This document shows positions 5,034-6,311 of a DNA stretch of 6,311 nt, piece by piece. The position numbers were made by a program, and so were the translations under genes. A model generated the notes under the pieces. It saw nothing but the letters and a program-made list of their open reading frames with translations, had not been told where the DNA came from and made no database searches. Source of the DNA: SXOA01 sp051004015 (lineage in GTDB: Bacteria > Planctomycetota > Planctomycetia > Pirellulales > Pirellulaceae). Each line of letters starts with the position of its first letter. Position 1 is the stretch's first letter. Location: NCBI GenBank assembly GCA_051004015.1, contig JBPCKT010000143.1:1-6311 (forward strand), written 5' to 3'.

Positions 5034-6311
5034 ATGCTCTCCCTCTTCACTCATCCGCTGACGGGAAAATCGCGGCTGCCGCGACGGGAACTGCTGCGGA
5101 TCGGAGGTCTGTCGCTGCTGGGACTTTCGGCTGGGCAGCTCGCACAGCTTCGGGCGGCAGAATCACCGACGAGTGATAAGCAGCCTCGGGCGAAGTCTTG
5201 CATCTTTCTCTTTCTTTTCGGCGGCCCCAGCCAGATTGACCTCTGGGACATGAAGCCGCAGGCGGGGCCGGAAATACGAGGGGAGTTTAATCCCGCCCCG
5301 ACCAACGTGCCGGGGATTCAGATTTGCGAGCATCTGCCGCTCCTGGCGAAGCAGATGGACAAGCTCTGCCTGCTCCGCTCCATGAGCCATCGGATGAACG
5401 TGCATGGCCCGGCTTGCAGCGAAATTTTCACTGGCCGGCCGTACTTCGGCCCGCCGACGACCGACCAGGCGACCCGCGAGGACTGGCCCTCCCTCAGCTC
5501 CCTCACTACGCGGTTTGGCAAATCGAATCGCGGGCTGCCGCCGTCCGTGGTGCTGCCGTGGTACTTGCAGTTCACCGGCCAGGCCAAAAAAATCGCCGGC
5601 CAGACGGCGGGGCGGATGGGAGAGAGCCACGCCGCCATGCTCGTGCAAGGTGACATTGGCCGCGCCGACTTCGAACTCGCCGGCCTGCGGCTGCCGGAAG
5701 ATGTGCCGTGGGAGCGAACGGTCAATCGCCGGGATCTGCTTTCAACGATTCAAGAGAGCGCTTCGTCGCCAAAGTTAGATTTCGGCAACGGCCTCAGGAT
5801 GCTGGACGAAAATCGCCGCCGGGCCTGGTCGCTGCTCGAACATCGCGCGGGGGAAGTCCTAGACCTCCAGCGTGAAAAACCAGAGACCCGGGAAAAATAC
5901 GGCCAGACCACGGTGGGTCAGTCCCTGCTGATGGCCCGCCGCCTGGTGGAAGCCGGCGTCTCGCTCGTCACGGTCAACTGGCAGGACGAAACGCACATCG
6001 ACGGCGTCAACACCTGCTGGGACACGCACCAGGAAAATTTTCCCAAGCTCAAAACCCTCCTCTGCCCTCTCTTCGACAAAGCCTACTCCGCCTTCCTCGA
6101 GGACCTGCATCAGCGGGGCCTCCTGGAGACGACGCTCGTCGTGGCGGTCGGCGAATTCGGCCGCACGCCGCGGCTGGGGCAGTTCGAGCAGAGCAGCAAC
6201 ACCCGCAAGACCGGCCGCGACCACTGGCCCCACGCCTTCACCGCCCTCCTCGCCGGCGGCGGCGTCCGCGGCGGCCAGGTCTACGGCAGCACCAACGAAA
6301 ACGGCGGCTAC
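5034..6311 (+). CDS. DUF1501 family secreted protein (alkaline phosphatase/sulfatase-like fold), 3' end outside window
   Basis: The open frame gives 426 residues from ATG 5034 to the last base with no stop, so the C-terminus is missing. A twin-arginine leader is visible: RRELLRIGG at 17-25 followed by a hydrophobic stretch (LSLLGLSAGQLAQL) and RAAE, pointing to Tat export. DUF1501 motifs appear in order: FGGPSQIDLWDMKP (62-75), HLPLLAKQMDKLCLLRSMSHR (ending at 120) then NVHGPACSEIFTGR (122-135), WPSLSSL (151-157), VGQSLLMARRLVEAGVSLVTVNW (ending at 316), WDTHQEN (329-335), GEFGRTPR (373-380) and GRDHWPH (394-400). The Asp/His/Glu residues in these blocks resemble metal ligands of the alkaline phosphatase superfamily to which the family is related; no activity is established. 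In planctomycetes such genes usually neighbour a DUF1549/DUF1553 cytochrome-like gene. None lies upstream here, but one may follow beyond 6311. No Shine-Dalgarno site precedes the ATG. Confidence 0.92.
   Translation, partial: MLSLFTHPLTGKSRLPRRELLRIGGLSLLGLSAGQLAQLRAAESPTSDKQPRAKSCIFLFLFGGPSQIDLWDMKPQAGPEIRGEFNPAPTNVPGIQICEHLPLLAKQMDKLCLLRSMSHRMNVHGPACSEIFTGRPYFGPPTTDQATREDWPSLSSLTTRFGKSNRGLPPSVVLPWYLQFTGQAKKIAGQTAGRMGESHAAMLVQGDIGRADFELAGLRLPEDVPWERTVNRRDLLSTIQESASSPKLDFGNGLRMLDENRRRAWSLLEHRAGEVLDLQREKPETREKYGQTTVGQSLLMARRLVEAGVSLVTVNWQDETHIDGVNTCWDTHQENFPKLKTLLCPLFDKAYSAFLEDLHQRGLLETTLVVAVGEFGRTPRLGQFEQSSNTRKTGRDHWPHAFTALLAGGGVRGGQVYGSTNENGGY

Noticed and set aside
5163..5725. Overlapping minus-strand open frames opposite the DUF1501 gene, and short plus-strand frames inside it
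   Set aside because: The frame from 5034 to the window end is continuous and contains all DUF1501 motifs in order, so these are shadows.

Overview
The window looks like a chromosomal segment from a GC-rich planctomycete. The lineage call is inference: a secreted DUF1501 protein with a Tat-type leader, a Gfo/Idh/MocA oxidoreductase, a secreted alpha/beta hydrolase, a TFIIB-type zinc-ribbon protein, and two dispersed-repeat types (a GTTCCCAAGC/GCTTGGGAAC palindrome and a GGCCGCGA...TCTCGCGGCC inverted repeat) are a familiar combination in that phylum. The gene start regions also vary, from strong Shine-Dalgarno sites to none. I see no rRNA, tRNA, CRISPR array, transposase or phage gene.

Left block (1-2787, + strand): a short GC-rich leader with a C9 tract is followed by a Gfo/Idh/MocA oxidoreductase (117-1220). 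This overlaps by an ATGA the start of an exported alpha/beta hydrolase (1217-2470). Twenty bases later comes a small, AT-richer gene of unknown function (2491-2787). The three are probably one transcript. A 108-base doubly palindromic element lies exactly in frame inside the signal peptide of the hydrolase, adding 36 residues ahead of its hydrophobic core.

Middle block (2711-4040): an Ldh/Mdh-type NAD(P)-dependent 2-hydroxyacid oxidoreductase is on the minus strand, converging on the small gene. The small ORF has no stop of its own at the expected end. Its reading frame runs 77 bases into the complement of the Ldh gene, and family-like sequence stops exactly at the Ldh stop codon, which suggests a rearrangement junction. 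The Ldh gene diverges from the next gene across a 277-base intergenic stretch that carries a 107-base imperfect inverted repeat.

Right block (4041-6311, + strand): a protein with five consecutive zinc-ribbon-like knuckles and a C-terminal hydrophobic segment, then, 36 bases on, a DUF1501 protein with a twin-arginine leader that is cut by the window end.

The oxidoreductase, the exported hydrolase and the 2-hydroxyacid dehydrogenase would fit breakdown of a sugar or sugar-acid derivative, but no substrate can be read from the sequence. Nothing here amounts to a clearly new multi-gene system. The observations most worth following are the in-frame repeat insertion in the signal peptide and the stop-codon junction of the small gene.
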